DNA from: Cherax quadricarinatus
Lineage: Eukaryota > Arthropoda > Malacostraca > Decapoda > Parastacidae
NCBI RefSeq assembly: GCF_038502225.1
Contig: NC_091374.1
Location: 4,220,214-4,284,213 of the forward strand
Direction: 5' to 3'
Length of the DNA stretch: 64,000 nucleotides
Shown: piece after piece, positions 47,684 through 61,088 of the stretch
Layout of the letters: the number at the start of each line of letters is the position of its first letter
How positions within the stretch are numbered: position 1 is the first letter of the stretch
The notes under the pieces: generated by a model
What the model saw: the letters and a program-made list of their open reading frames with translations, nothing else
Told to the model about the DNA's origin: nothing
Database searches by the model: none
Program-made: the position numbers and the translations under genes

Positions 47684-48656
47684 CCCTTTTCCCAATGGTA
47701 ATGACACCAAAAGTTTGAAATTTCATGGAAAACTTATGAAATTATGATCTTTTGAAATTAGCGATCTCAGCGATATTTATGCATCTGCGATTTTGGCCAC
47801 TTTGAGCCCTATTTTTGGCCAATTCCATTGTTCCATTCGACTAAAATCATAAGCTATTTCTCTAAAACTCAATTTGTCCTATCGATTGAGTACAAGAAAC
47901 TGCCCATTTACTGATTTCAACTATCCAATAAAATGGTCAGAAATTGGCAGTTTGGCCAATTTCACACAAATTTCAAAAGATGCCAATTTCAAAATAGGGT
48001 CCAGAATAAACAAGGCAGACATTTCTGGCACTAAAATAACATCTTCTCTGTTCATTAGTCACATTTCCAGGCCCCTCTTATATTACTCTTGCTTTCCATT
48101 TTGAATTTTTATTCTCACAAAAATAGAGGATTTACTGTTATGCAGACTACTGCATTATTATAATACATAACTGTATAAATAATGTCAACCCAGTCATGAC
48201 TGTGTATTAGACTGGCAAGTTGGACACGTATTGGACGGTGACATCATTTATTTACTCATGAACATCGGCAAAAATCGAACATTTCCGCTACTTTGAATTC
48301 AATTTCAAGGTACTTTTCATCATGAAATCATCAAAATCATCTCCATTTCTGTAATATATCTTCCATTCTATCAAATGAGACCAAGACAACAAGATTACAA
48401 CCATAAATACCATGTGAAAATACACCACAAAGTCGCTGTTTTAAACCAAAAACATGGTCAATCTTTTTTTTCTCATTATGCACTGCATGCTGCAGGATTT
48501 TTTTATATTGCGCACACTGACCACACAGACCCAGTCTTTCATATGTAGGCCTACCAGCTTTCTTCCACCAGATTTGAAGGAGCTAGAATTTTGGCGTAGT
48601 ATTACGGGACCGACACTGGCTCTCAAGCTGTAATATTACGGGACCGACTGAAAGGG
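47684..48656. mobile_element. piggyBac-like TTAA element (~1 kb family), copy 2
   Basis: TTAA on both sides (47680-47683 and 48657-48660); it begins CCCTTTTCCC and ends GGGACCGACTGAAAGGG. The interior matches the copy at 15186 in reverse ('tctgtaatatatcttcc.ttctatcaaatgagacc'). About 100 bp near the left end are missing relative to copy 1. 'attacgggaccgac' is duplicated at the right end. No transposase. Confidence 0.88.
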
Positions 48657-48660
48657 TTAA

Positions 48661-49017
48661 AAATAAAACACAAAATTAACAAAATAATAAAATGAAAAAC
48701 AAACTGAATGAAATAAATAATAGTAACAGACAAAATAAAAATCTCATTAGGGAACTACAGAATTTCACTGAAAACATTTTCAAGTCAGGTTTTGAAGAAA
48801 CCTGAAGAAACTAAAAATTATTTGTTTGACAAAATATAACTCATAATTTGCCTCGCTTATTAAATAATAATTGTTTTTTTTTTTGCAATTTTATGTGTGT
48901 GTTTACAGAGCCTTCATTATCCCTTGAGATTTTCATTTTTATCCCATTTGTGTTAATTTATCCTGGTTCCCTGACCTAGGGTCTAATTAGTACTTATTAT
49001 ATTAATATTATTTTAGT
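48661..49017. other. AT-rich spacer
   Basis: Runs of 'aaaataaa' type without a recognisable element. Together with 47486-47679 it flanks the TTAA element and may be one older repeat interrupted by it. Confidence 0.4.
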
Positions 49018-49215
49018 TTTTTAACACCAGCCATCTCCCACTGAGGTACATTGTCCCAAACAAAGAAACATTCTACATCATTCATTCAATAGCTGTCTTG
49101 CCAGAAGTGAGCTGGATATCACATTTCATATGTCCCTCCCTAACTGTACCATCCCCACTCATCCTTTAGAGTGCAAGCACTACACTTTCCAGCTTCAGAG
49201 CTCAAGTCCTGAGGT
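49018..49215 (-). mobile_element. LINE 3' tail (L-B-like), minus strand
   Basis: 'accagccatctcccactgagg', 'atagctgtcttgccagaag' and 'ggggagtgcaagcac'-like blocks match the L-B 3' UTR, much decayed. 49216-49735 shows nothing recognisable. Confidence 0.6.
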
Positions 49216-49737
49216 CACACAAGGTTGAGAGTGCCTGGGGTCTCCACTACAGTGATGGTTGTATGCTCCACTGGATGGCATTTCTCACTCTGGTCGTTAC
49301 TGCAACACTCTCTCTTCACCATTTTATTCTTTTCCTCATTTTTCTCATTTTCGTCATAACACAACACTGTAAGAGGATGAGAATTATTGAGGATTTTCAT
49401 TAAAAAAATATTTTTGGTAAATATATGATCACTAAGCAAAAAAACTATAAAATAATAATTATGACAAGTTTCTTAGTATTCAACTGAGCAGTAGCACAGA
49501 AGTATGAATTACACAAATGTACAAATGGTAGTTTCTATACTGAATAGTGACATCAACATCCTTAATGCTATCAGCAGCTGACAGTGTCACATCTGAATGG
49601 AGGTACTGTGTTATGTAGAACAAAAAACAATCCATAAATGATATTGCAGTAATCAAAGTAATAATTAAAACTAAAACAGTACAATTTTTTGTTACACACA
49701 ATATTCAAAGTATGTATCTGTAATTCATATTAACTGT

Positions 49738-50725
49738 TGCAACCCCAAATCCTGAAGTGTCTCCTGGTGTTGAAAAATTTTTTGGAAAAAAAAAAATTAT
49801 TTTTTCTTATGAAATGATAGAGAATCTTTTCCTGATGGTAATGACACCAAAAGTATGAAATTTGATCGAAAACTTACGGAATCAGGAATTACGCTCCCGC
49901 GAAGTTAGCGATCTCGGCGAAATATATGCATTGGCAATTTCGCCAACTTTGAGCCCTATTTTCGGCCAATTCCATTGTTCCAGTCGACCAAACTCATAGC
50001 TATTTCTTTAGCACTCCATTTTTTCTATCAATTGAGTACAAGAAACCCCCTATTTACCGATTTCAAGTACCCAATAAGGTGGTCAGAATTTGGCAATTTG
50101 GTCAATTTCATGCAAATTAAAAAAGATGCCAATTTCAAAATAGTGTCCAGAATAAACCACGCAGACATATTTGGCACTAAAATAACATATCCTCTGTTCA
50201 TTAGTCACATCTCCAGGCCCCTCTTGCTTTCTATTTAGATTTTTTATTCACACAAAAAAATGGAATATTTACTGTTATGCAGACCACTGCATTATTGTAT
50301 AAATATTATAATTAATATCAGTGCACTAGTGAAAGAATATTAGACTCCCCAGTTGACGTGTATTGGACGTGTGGTGTGATTTGCTTACTCTTGAACATTG
50401 ATAAAAATCGAACATTTCCGCTATTTTGAGCTCAATTTCAAAGTCGCTTTCATCATGAAACTAATCAAAATCATCTCTATTTCTGTAATATCTTTCCCAT
50501 TCTATCAAATGAGACCAAAAAAACGAGAATACAACCATAAATACTATAGGAAAATACACCTCAAATTCGGCGTTTTAATCCAAAAACACGGTCGGAGTTC
50601 TTTTCTCTCATTATGTACTGCATGCTGCAGGATTTTTTTTATACAGTGCACACTGACCACACAGACCCAGTCTCTCACATATGGGCCTACCAGCTTTCTC
50701 CTGCTTGATTTGAAGCCACTAGAAT
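49738..50725. mobile_element. piggyBac-like TTAA element, copy 3, right end lost
   Basis: The same interior as copy 2 ('ggtaatgacaccaaaagtat', 'ccaattccattgttcc'), starting near TTAA at 49730-49733 with decayed ends. An L-A insertion with T-run begins at about 50725, and the right terminus is not found on the other side. Confidence 0.8.
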
Positions 50726-52165
50726 TTTTTTTTTTTTTTTCAACAAGTCGGCCGTCTCCCACCGAGGCAGGGTGACCCAAAAAAGAAAGAAAATCCCCAA
50801 AAAGAAAATACTTTCATCATCATTCAACACTTTCACCACACTCGCACATTATCACTGTTTTTGCAGAGGTGCTCAGAATACAACAGTTTAGAAGCATACA
50901 CATATAAAGATACACAACATATCCCTCCAAACTGCCATTATCCCAAACCCCTCCTTTAAAGTGCAGGCATTGTACTTCCCATTTCCAGGACTCAAGTCCG
51001 ACTATATGAAAATAACCGGTTTCCCTGAATCCCTTCACTAAATATTACCCTGCTCACACTCCAACAGATCGTCAGGTCCCAAGTACCATTTGTCTCCATT
51101 CACTCCTATCTAACACGCTCACGCATGCTTGCTGGAAGTCCAAGCCCCTTGCCCACAAAACCTCCTTTACCCCCTCTCTCCAACCCTTTCGAGGACGACC
51201 CCTACCCCGCCTTCCTTCCCCTATAGATTTATATGCTTTCCATGTCATTCTACTTTGATCCATTCTCTCTAAATGACCAAACCACCTCAACAACCCCTCT
51301 TCTGCCCTCTGACTAATACTCTTATTAACTCCACACCTTTTCCTAATTTCCACATTCTGAATTTTCTGCATAATATTTACACCACACATTGCCCTTAAAC
51401 AGGACATCTCCACTTCCTCCAACCGTCTCCTCGCTGCTGCATTTACCACCCGAGCTTCACACTCATATAAGAGTGTTGGTACTACTATACTTTCATACAT
51501 TCCCTTCTTTGCCTCCATAGATAACGTTTTTTGACTCCACATATACCTCAACGCACCACTCGCCTTTTTTCCCTCATCAATTCTATGATTAACCTCATCC
51601 TTCATAAATCCATCCGCCGACACGTCAACTCCCAAGTATCTGAAAACATTCACTTCTTCCATACTCCTCCTCCCCAATTTGATATCCAATTTCTCTTTAT
51701 CTAAATCATTTGATACCCTCATCACCTTACTCTTTTCTATGTTCATTTTCAACTTTCTACCTTTACACACATTCCCAAACTCATCCACTAACCTTTGCAA
51801 TTTTTCTTTAGAATCTCCCATAAGCACAGTATTATCAGCAAAAAATAACTGTGTCAATTCCCATTTTGAATTTGATTCCCCAAAATTTAATCCCACCCCT
51901 CTCCCGAACACCCTAGCATTTACTTCCTTTACAACCCCATCTATAAATATATTAAACAACCATGGTGACATTACACATCCCTGTCTAAGACCTACTTTTA
52001 CCAGGAAGTAGTCTCCCTCTCTTCTACACACCCTAACCTGAGCCTCACTATCCTCATAAAAACTCTTTACAGCATTTAATAACTTACCACCTATTCCATA
52101 TACTTGCAACATCTGCCACATTGCTCCTCTATCCACTCTATCATATGCCTTTTCTAAATCCATAA
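50725..52165 (-). mobile_element. L-A LINE, minus strand, uninterrupted frame
   Basis: T-run 50725-50740, tail, 3' UTR, one open frame from 52163 to 51072, then truncation at about 52165 next to a TTAA-MITE remnant. It is nearly identical to the copies at 10290 and 34413. Confidence 0.94.
51072..52163 (-). pseudogene. L-A RT (363 aa), uninterrupted but FADN
   Basis: It runs from MDLEKAYDRVDRGAMWQMLQ through VGLRQGCVMSPWLFNIFIDG to the DRSEWRQMV end without a stop. The catalytic box reads FFADNTVLMGD: codon AAT (51833-51831) replaces GAT of sister copies, changing the second catalytic Asp to Asn. FADD/YxDD Asp residues bind the metal ions, so this RT should be inactive. Fingers and endonuclease are missing by truncation. 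Confidence 0.9.
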
Positions 52166-52249
52166 ATCCATAGAATTATTGAGTATATATACGTCCGAAA
52201 CACTGGCTTGTAAGATGTATACGTATATACAGCCGAAACAGTCAAAGGG
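52166..52249. mobile_element. TTAA-MITE remnant
   Basis: 'gtatacgtatatacagccg' and the end AACAGTCAAAGGG followed by TTAA (52250-52253) resemble the right end of a CCCTTTGACTG-type TTAA element. The left end is lost next to L-A. Confidence 0.5.
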
Positions 52250-52274
52250 TTAAACTGCATTCATAAAAACAATA

Positions 52275-52603
52275 CAGCCTCTCCTCACTTAGCGGCGTAC
52301 TCGTTTACTGACAACTCGGACTTACGACAGGTTCTCTGACCAGTTTACATACCTAAATAATGTATGTTAGAGCTGATTTCCTCTACTATTCTGTTTATTA
52401 CAATATACAGTACACTACGTACTGTATGAACATTTGAAAATATACCAGAAATGTTATAAATGGTGCAAAGCTGACATTAAAACAATATCAAAGATGGTTA
52501 ACACAAATCCACTACCATCATAGTATGCTCCTCACTTAGCTATGAATTCGTTTACCAACGTGAGTTTGGGAACGGAACTCCGCCATTAAGTGAGAAGAGG
52601 CTG
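52275..52603. mobile_element. CAGCCTCTCCTCACT MITE, copy 3
   Basis: Ends CAGCCTCTCCTCACTTAGC and TTAAGTGAGAAGAGGCTG with TA outside. It lacks the internal duplication of the copy at 18205. Confidence 0.87.
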
Positions 52604-54089
52604 TATTATTTACTAAGGAGGAAAATTTTTACAGTGAAAATGTACAATGTATAAAGAGACTCCTGTATGCAAGAATGCTTTATGTTCATTATTTGGTTTA
52701 TTATAATATTCAATAGGAAGCACTAAACATGTGGGGGTCATACAGTGCCTAGGGAGTGGAAAGCATTCAAGACTTGTGATTTTATTGAATAACTGCATAC
52801 TGTAGTTTAGAGTTTAATTTCATCACTTTATCTACTGAGTAATGTATTTTCTGTTAATAGATGAAAGATAATGTCAATACTGAATGATGGTGAAAGTGTT
52901 TCTTTATTTTTTGGGTCACCCTGTCTTAGTAGGAGACGGCCAGTGTGTTGGCAAAAAAAATGACTTTAGTGGGTTGGAAAATATGAATTCTTCACCATTA
53001 AGCGGGTTGTGCAATGGAGACATTTATATATTGTGCCTATGGGAAGAATTTCAAAAAACCTAACTCAGCATAATGTAATCTACCTTAGATTTTGAGATAA
53101 ATACTGTGTTAGGTTAGGTTTGGTTTGGTTGGATTTAGTTTTTTAGGTTACCCCCAAAAAATTTTTTTTTCCAAATACTGTAGACCTGAAATATAACTGT
53201 CTCCATTACACAATCTATTTAATGTTGTAGAATTTACAGACTAAAAATCTGAGCAGCTGCAGTAAATATTCAACAAAATGCCCCAAAAAACATGATTTTT
53301 GCAAAACCCACATATTATACAGTAAACTATAAATTATCATCTAACTTTATTAAGAAGCTGAGTAATATTGACTAAATAATTTTCTAGTAGCCTTCCATAT
53401 TATTATAATTTAAAAAAATGGCAAAAGACTTGTTTTAAATATTACTTTTAGCAGCAATTTTACTCAGCACAAACTACAGGAACCACACATACCTTTCTGT
53501 TTGACTTAAGCAGGAACCAGCAGCAAACAATACACAGGTTATGGAAGCAACGGGAAAAGAGGACAACAGCTGTCACCCACACACGATGCCCAATGTATTG
53601 TCCAACACAAGTGTAGTAATTTCTAAAGGAATGGAAAGTTGACATTTCTGATTATTATTATTTTCTGGAGAAGAACTACACCTATAAAGGTTATACAGCA
53701 CCTGAGGAATGGAAGGTAATCAGATTTAATCCAAAGAAAAGTAGCTCCAATTCCCTGGATAGAGAGCCCTTCACCATCATCAGGTCACCCCTGCCCCCTA
53801 CTCCTTGAAGGGAATATTTCTGATATTATAGTAGGAAAAACCCTGAGATAACACTACGCAGCTGAACAACATAACAAAGACCCAACAGATGGTAATACAA
53901 CATGTTCCTATAGGAAGAAATAATGTATGTTACACTTAACAGTCTGTATGTTATAAGAGTCAAATAAAACTAATACACTGTTTGATGACTGGAAGCCAAA
54001 CCCTGAGGGGCCACTATATATGTACATAAAATGATTGCAGATCATTATTTTTCTATTCATGACAAAGCGCTAAACCCACAGTAATTATA
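52604..54089. other. Intergenic with small SINE and LINE pieces
   Basis: A SINE piece at 52690-52770, a LINE tail at 52880-52960 ('gggtcaccctgtcttagtagg'), a T/G-rich 'ggttaggtttggtttgg' stretch at 53105-53150 and a SINE piece at 53645-53815. 52960-53640 otherwise shows nothing. Confidence 0.55.
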
Positions 54090-54379
54090 GGCACACCTCA
54101 CTTTAAGGTGCTTCACTTTAGAACGCTTCGCTAATACGGCGCTTTCCAATTATATTTATTATTTTCAGCACTTGTCTTGCTCTTAAGATGGTTTTTGGCA
54201 TATTTTGTATTATTTTTCTTGTACATCTTTTTAGTCCAATTGCACTTAATAAATGATAGTGTAAGCAAGTTTATAGGATTTTATATGCACTAGCAAGTGA
54301 AAAAGACACTGCAATTCACTTTAAAGCAATATTTGCTTTACAACGGTGGTCCTGCCCCGTCACCTGCTGTATTAGCAAG
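54090..54379. mobile_element. Diverged MITE of the GGCCCCRCTT family
   Basis: 'gcacacctcactttaagg' at the left and 'cccgtcacctgctgtattagc' at the right correspond to the ends of the copy at 37162; the interior shares 'ttaataaatgatagtgtaa'. A SINE piece follows (54395-54520). Confidence 0.5.
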
Positions 54380-54520
54380 GTATGTATATCTGTATGCAGC
54401 AACTGGAGACTGGGAGGCAATTGAGTTTGATTCAAGGAAGGAGAGGGTTGCTCCAATTTCTTGCTTCAAGAGCACTTCACCAACATCTACATGCCACTCT
54501 TGAAAGGGAATGATCTCCAT

Positions 54521-55102
54521 AAACTTTCATATATTTCTCATGGCAAAACTTTTGAAATGATTAAGTCGTTATTGCACAGCTTTACATAATCCTTAACAGG
54601 TAATACTGCACTACAAAAGACTACTAGTGCATTTTATTTAAAAAGAAACAATAAGCATTAAAAAACATACAACAAATATATGAATATAAAGAGCATCATA
54701 GAGGTAAAATGAAAAGACAAAATGATTGAATTTTATGTTGAAAATTTACACTACTGGTAACATTGATAATATTTAAGAAATTATTATACTGTACTACAAC
54801 TTACAGAAAGACTTATCACAATTTATATATAGTACAGTCTCAGCTAAGACCCATAACCTAAAAGAATAGTACACAGTATCACAGAAATATGTTATTACAG
54901 TGTACATTACAAATGTTTTCATCTGAATCTGATGATCAACATCAGAAGTAATTACACCACAACCGGCACTCTATTACAACTGTTCTTTGGCATCCAAGAT
55001 CAAGCACTGAATACCCATAAGTGTTTAGTGCTTTCTAGAATTGTTATTATTAATATTATTATATTTACAAGAAATTGTTGCAGTGAATATAATAATAATA
55101 AC

Positions 55103-55148
<46 letters not shown>

Positions 55149-55855
55149 GTAATAACTGAGTTGCCTGAACTCTGAAGATGTGCTGCATGAATGATGGTGA
55201 AATGAGTTTCCTTCTTTGTGACATCTTACCTTGCTGGGAAATATCTGTTAGGGTAAAAAAAAAAAAAAAAATCAAGTTCATCAAAATGACAAGACCCCAG
55301 GTGTGCCCCCTTCCAGTTCCAGTGAACAAATGTGAACAAGAAGCCACCTGACTGCTGCATAGTACTGTACACAAGTTACTGTACTTGTGGCCTGGTTCCA
55401 GACCAGGCCTCTTGGTTACGGCTTCATCAGTCAAGCTATTGGTGCTAGTAGCACACAGCTTGCAAAGTAAAAAGCAAAGCTGAAATTGTGAGGTTTAATG
55501 TTAATTAAGTGAAAGGATTCTCGGGGAGAGAACCTAGAAGGAAAATGAAGTTTGCTAATTATAAGCAATGTTGTTATTGCTGACAGGTGGTTTATACAGA
55601 ATCTCATAGACTTAAAGAATTTAAGGCCATAGCCACATCTAATTTTCACGTAAGCCATGGAAAACGGAAAAAAATTAGACATTAAAAATATTAATAATGT
55701 TGAATTATTTTATGAAGATAGTGTTCCACCTTCACTGTTATTGGTGAGGAATACAAGGAAACATTTTGGACAGATAACTATTATTATTATATTGATGAGA
55801 AGGCTAGAAGACTGAGGAGACTGTGTCAGGACATACAGGAAAGACTTTCAGCTTT
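54521..55855. repeat. Intergenic with ATA microsatellite
   Basis: (AAT)n at 55089-55147 directly follows a SINE 3' end (55010-55085) and is probably its expanded tail. A decayed LINE tail lies at 55180-55270. No gene seen in the remainder. Confidence 0.7.
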
Positions 55856-57635
55856 GTTACCTGGAGTTTACCTGGAGAGGGTTTCTGGGGTCAATGCCCC
55901 TGTGGCTCGGTCTGAAACCAGGCCACATGGTGGATCAGGGTCTGATCAACCAGGCTGTTACTGCTGGCCACACACAAACTGATGTACGAACCACAGCCCA
56001 GTTGGTCAGGTACTGACTTAAGGTGCCTGTCCAGTGCCTTCTTGAAGACAGTCAGGGGTCTATTGGTAATCCCCCTTATGTTTGGTGGGAGGCAGTTGAA
56101 CAGTCTTGGGCCCTGGACACTTACTGTGTTGTCTCTCAATGTACTCGTGGCACCCCTGCTTTTCATCAGGAGAATGTTGCATCTCCATAGGGAGTGATTT
56201 TTGTGTGCAGGTTTGGTACCAATCCCTCCAGGACCTTCCAAGTGTATATTATCACGTACATGTATCTCTCTCATCTGCAGTCCAGGGAATACAGATCAAA
56301 GACTTTCAACCGTTTCTAGTAATTTAGGTGCCTTATTGTACTTATGTGTGCTGTGAAAGTTCTTTGTACGCTCTCCAGGTCTGCAATGTCACCAGCCTTG
56401 AAGAGGGCCGTTAGTGTACAGCAGTATTCCAGCCTAGAGAGAACAAGCGATTTGAAGAATGTCATCATGGGTTTGGCGTCCCTAGTTTTGAAGGTTCTCA
56501 TTATCCATCCTATCATTTTCCTAGCCGATGAGGTAGATACATTGTTGTGGTCTTTGAAGGCAAGATCCTCTGACATTATCACTCCCAAGTCTTTCACATT
56601 TCTTTTTTGCTCTATTGTATGGTTAGAATTTGTCGTATACCCTGATACATTTTTAATTTCCTCAAGTTTTCCATATCTGAGTAGTTGAAATTTCTTCGCA
56701 TTGAACTTCATATTGTTTTGAGTGGCCCATTTAAAGATTTGATTGATGTCCACTTGGAGTCTTGCAGTGTCTTTGATGGAGGTCACTGCCATGGCAATCC
56801 AGGTGTCATCTGCAAAGGAAGACATGGAGCTATGGCTTACATCTCTATGTCAGAAATGAGGATGAGGAATAGAATGGGAGCGAGTACTGTGCCTTGTGAA
56901 ACAGAGCTCTGTTTGCTATTACTCTTTGTGTTTTATTTGTCAGGAAGACATAGATCCATCTACCAACTTTTCCTGTTATTCCTTTATCACGCATTTTGTG
57001 TGCTATTACACCATGGTCACACTTGTCGGAAGCTTTGGCTAAGTCTGTGTATGTATACTACATCTCTATTTTGTTCATCCTCAACAGCATCCAGGACCTT
57101 GTCATAGTGGTCCAGGAGCTGAGACAGGCAGGAGCATTCTGCTCTAAACCCGTGTTGCCCTAGGCTGTGTAATTGATGGGTATCTAGGTTGTTGGCTATC
57201 TTGCTTCTTAGAACCCTCTCAAAGATTTTTATAATATGGGATGTTAGTGCTATCGGTCTGTAGTTCTTTGCAATTGCTTTACTGCCACCTTTGTGGAGTG
57301 GGGCTATGTCTGTTTTTTTAGTATGTGGGGGATGACCCCTGTGTCCATGCTTCCTCTCCACAGAATGCTGAAAGTATGCGATAGGGGCTTCTTGCAATTC
57401 TTGATGAACATGGAGTTCCATGAGTCTGAGCCTGGGGCAGAGTGCATGGGCATGTCATTTATTGCCTTTTCAAAGTTTTGTGGAGTCAGGATAATATCCA
57501 ACATTTTTGAGATGACCAAATTTTGGGTTTCCTTCATAAAGAATTCAATTGGATTGTCAACCCTTAGTCTGGGCAACAGCTTGCTGAACACTGAGTCGTA
57601 TTGGGACTTCAATATCTCACTCATTTCTTGCAGTT
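55856..57635 (-). mobile_element. L-J LINE, minus strand, with complete 3' end
   Basis: The 3' end is at 55856 ('ttacctggagtttacctgg'). Minus frames from right: MPMHSAPGSDSWNSMFIKNC (57304-57624), DIAPLHKGGSKAIAKNYRP and QHGFRAECSCLSQLLDHY (57017-57421), SSFADDTWIAMAV and VKDLGVIMSEDLAFKDH (56316-56825), and the C-terminal GPRLFNCLPPNIRGI (55891-56274). Frameshifts and a deletion between 56830 and 57000 inactivate it. This copy shows the 3' part missing from the one at 31537. Confidence 0.88.
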
Positions 57636-58284
57636 ATACGCCAACTGCAAAATGTACATCTCCCAAAACTGAATGGAAAGACTACCCCTAGTCTACAATA
57701 CAGAAAATACTTGATTTACACTTAATATATCCTTTGGGAAAGGTTCCAAAAATATTTTTGAAAAGAGATGACAGACCTTCAGATAAATAAAAAAACATGG
57801 ATTTGAACATCAATGTATGGTTAAAGAAAATCTATTTACTAATCTAATACCAGCTCTCTGATCCAGCAAATGGATGAAAGTGCTATATACTGTATTTTCC
57901 AGCAAAAAAAAAAAAAAAAAAAGTCTTGGAAAATCAGTCTGTGTCTTATATGCTCAAAATCAGGGTCAAGGGTCAGCTTTGGGTTATACTTTAGCAAGTT
58001 GTTTACTAATGCTATGTTACAACTGCTGGGAAACATCGTGCCAGCAAACAGCCCACACTTGTGCGTCTTATATGCCAGAAAATATGGTAACTTATGTGCT
58101 CTATAAAAAAGTATATTTTAAATGAGGTTTTAGTACTGCATTCTGATGATGAGGATGAGGCTTTGTGGAAACTATCAAGACAACAGACATGCCCATTAAG
58201 GTAGTAACTCAAAGGAGGTAACATTTCTATCACTTATTCCTTAGCTGTCTTTTTAGAAGTGCACATACATATAAATTTAAATTA
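57636..58284. other. Intergenic
   Basis: An A-run at 57903-57921 and AT-rich sequence; no recognisable element. Confidence 0.5.
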
Positions 58285-58917
58285 CCCTTTTTTTACCACA
58301 CTAGCAGTCTCTTACTAAGGTAGGAGTTGCAACACCCACGCTTCTCCACTTGAGTGCTGGTACTGTACTATCCACTGGGGCTCAAGTAAAGTTAACTATT
58401 TACACTGAACCCCTTCATAAATGTTACCTTGATCACTCCAGAGCACACAAAGCCTTCATACAAAAACTACTCATCTCCACTCACCCAGAACTAACACACT
58501 CACACATGCCTGTTGGATGTTCATGCTCCTACCACTTTAAAACCTCTTTTGTACTTTCCCTCTAATCCTTCCTGGCATGACCCCTGCCCCTCATTCCTTC
58601 CACTCCAACTTACCCCCTTGGTAATCCAATTCTGCTCCATCCTCTCTAAATGCCTCAACTATAACTCAGAATTATACCTTTCATAACCCCACACCACTCC
58701 CCAATACCTCAATATTCACTTCTTTTACTACCCCATCTATAAATACTGTACATATATTAGACATCCACAGTGACATCACACATTCATGCCTCAGACCTAC
58801 TTTTACTGGAAAATAGTCCATTACTCCCTTACATACACTAACATGAGCCTCACTCTCCACATAAACACTCTTCACTGTTTTTACTAACCTACCTATCAGC
58901 AACATCTGCCAAACTAA
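58285..58917 (-). mobile_element. Decayed L-B-type LINE, minus strand
   Basis: Tail and 3' UTR (58290-58560) with an internal deletion to an RT fragment at 58681-58905: VKTVKSVYVESEAHVSVCK, DYFPVKVGLRHECVMS, VFIDGVVKEVN. Much older than the L-A copies. Confidence 0.75.
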
Positions 58918-58920
58918 GGG

Positions 58921-58978
<58 letters not shown>

Positions 58979-59022
58979 TTATTATTTTTATTATTATTAC
59001 TATTATTATTATTATTATTATA
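58921..59022. repeat. (ATT)n microsatellite
   Basis: About 34 units with four interruptions. It abuts the LINE fragment. Confidence 0.95.
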
Positions 59023-60463
59023 CAGTACTCACAGAAGATTGTTTAGCCTATATGGGTCCTTCAGCACCATTAAAGTTTTGTTTAACTATTGTTAAGTGAA
59101 TAATTAACATTACTGAGTATATGACATATATAATAATTATTATTAATTTTACATTCAAGGGAAAACAGTAAATCCAGCATTTCAGGAATGAAAGATAATC
59201 AGATTTAATCCAAAGAAGGGAAGGGTAATTCTAATTCTTTGGAGGGAGAATAATTCAGCAGTCACAACCACCCCTCTAGAAGGAAGAAATGCAACTGACA
59301 TACAGGCCATCCCAGGCTCTGATGACTGACGCACCTTCACAAATTCAAGAAGGTACACACTAATATACTATGTAACTACTTTCTTGTACAATACAATAAT
59401 ATCTATACTGTATCTTGAGCAAGATAAGCCTGCAGTTCTAACTGCAGTACTGTACAGTATAGTGGTACATAATAAACCTTAACCATAAAATATCAATATA
59501 AATCAAATCTCAAGGTTAAATGTATAATAATCATGGCTGCCACTTTACAACCTTACTAAACAAGGAGAAGGGGAAAAGGAGGTGGAGGAGGAGGGAAAAG
59601 ATGATGAGAGACAGGAGGGGAAGAGAGAGAAAGAAAAGAAGGGGGAGAAGGATGAAGATGAGTTGGAGTGAGAGCAAACTGAAGGAGAGTGCAAGGAGGA
59701 GGTGGGAAGAGGAGCTATATCTAATGGTAAGCTGCTTTAGTGTTGTAATAACTGATGACAGTAGCAGGAAGGGGAGGAATAAAACTGTTTATCATATTAT
59801 GTTACTGTTGATTTTTCAATCTTTTTTTTTTCATGAGGAAGAGTCAGTCTTATCAAATACTCTTTGAGGGTCTGATAGAGCTGCATGAACCTTCACAAGA
59901 ACTATGGCAAAGATGAATTAAGATGCAGAATACAAAGGAACACCTCCAAATTTCCCCCAAGTAGGTGCTGAAATAACAACTATTTTCTTTCTGGAGGTTC
60001 CATTAGTAACAATGCTAAAATAGAAGTCGCAGAGAACCTCGGACATCTCACATACAACCTTCAACAACTAATTTTGCATCTTTAACAAGTTACTGTATGC
60101 AAAATAAACATGAGATACTGAGTATCTGACCCTCTGCCACTGCACCACTCAATTCTTTACTGAGAAAAATGTTAAACTAATATATACAGTGCATAACATG
60201 AAAAAATTCAGTGTAATACAAAATGGCTTAGCTTTAAGTTTAACATACACAAAGCTCGGAATGTCTTCAATGTTCAAAAAGAATTTTTACAGCTATACAA
60301 ATAATTCAAGCTAAATAATCATTTGACAGAAAACAAATTATTAATGATCAAACTATAATTTCTTTGATAATACTGTACTGTATAATAGTGGAAGCACAAT
60401 ATTGACAAGTCTCTTACTGAAAAGTGGTATGGCAAAACATTTCCTCTGTCTTTTTCCAAAAGT
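59023..60463. other. Intergenic; SINE piece and purine-rich tract
   Basis: SINE-like blocks at 59160-59290. 59555-59710 is a purine-rich tract (GGAGGAGG, GAGAGAGAAAG) whose frame is rich in Lys, Arg and Glu and has no recognisable domain. The rest is plain. Confidence 0.55.
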
Positions 60464-60748
60464 CTTTTATTATTGTCAATATCAAACTATATTTCTCTTG
60501 CAGTTACATCACTGCATAATCTTTTATTATTGTCAATATCAAACTACATTTCTCTTGCAGTTACATCACTGCATAATCTTTTATTATTGTCAATATCAAA
60601 CTACATTTCTCCTGCAGTTCCATCACTGCATAATCTTTTATTATTGTCAATATCAAACTACATTTCTCTTGCAGTTCCATCACTGCATAATCTTTTATTA
60701 TTGTCAATATCGAACTATATTTCTCCTGCAGTTCCATCAACATATAAT
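60464..60748. repeat. 57-bp minisatellite, five units
   Basis: Units start at 60464, 60521, 60578, 60635 and 60692 with 'cttttattattgtcaatatc'. Few differences (C/T, A/C) separate units; the last loses similarity at its end. 57 is a multiple of three, so several frames stay open. Confidence 0.97.
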
Positions 60749-61088
60749 ACTGATTCACAGATTTAGTCTTCAACTTGGTGGTAAAATAATTTTGTACCAC
60801 ATAACTCTGCATGATAATCATACCTTTCAATTCAATCAACATAAATTAAAAATGGAGACTCATTATGAAACCATCTCAATTACAAACATTTAGTAGAAAT
60901 GTTCATATGATTAATATGACCAAATGTGTTTGTTTTACCCTTCATAATAAAAATTATGATTTCATAACTGACCAAATGATAATACAGTAAAAGCCAAAGG
61001 AAACTATAACAAATCAATGATATTAAACAAGTTATCATCATCAAGGAAATTAAATAAATTAATTACAATGTAACTATGTTACATTATA

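Noticed and set aside
59520..59867. 115-aa Lys/Arg/Glu-rich frame
   Set aside because: Comes from a purine-rich tract; no domain, no conserved neighbour, low complexity.
60402..60893. 163-aa open frame rich in Tyr, Cys and Phe, with overlapping frames on both strands
   Set aside because: It is the translation of a 57-bp tandem repeat whose length is a multiple of three, so all frames stay open. No start context or homology.
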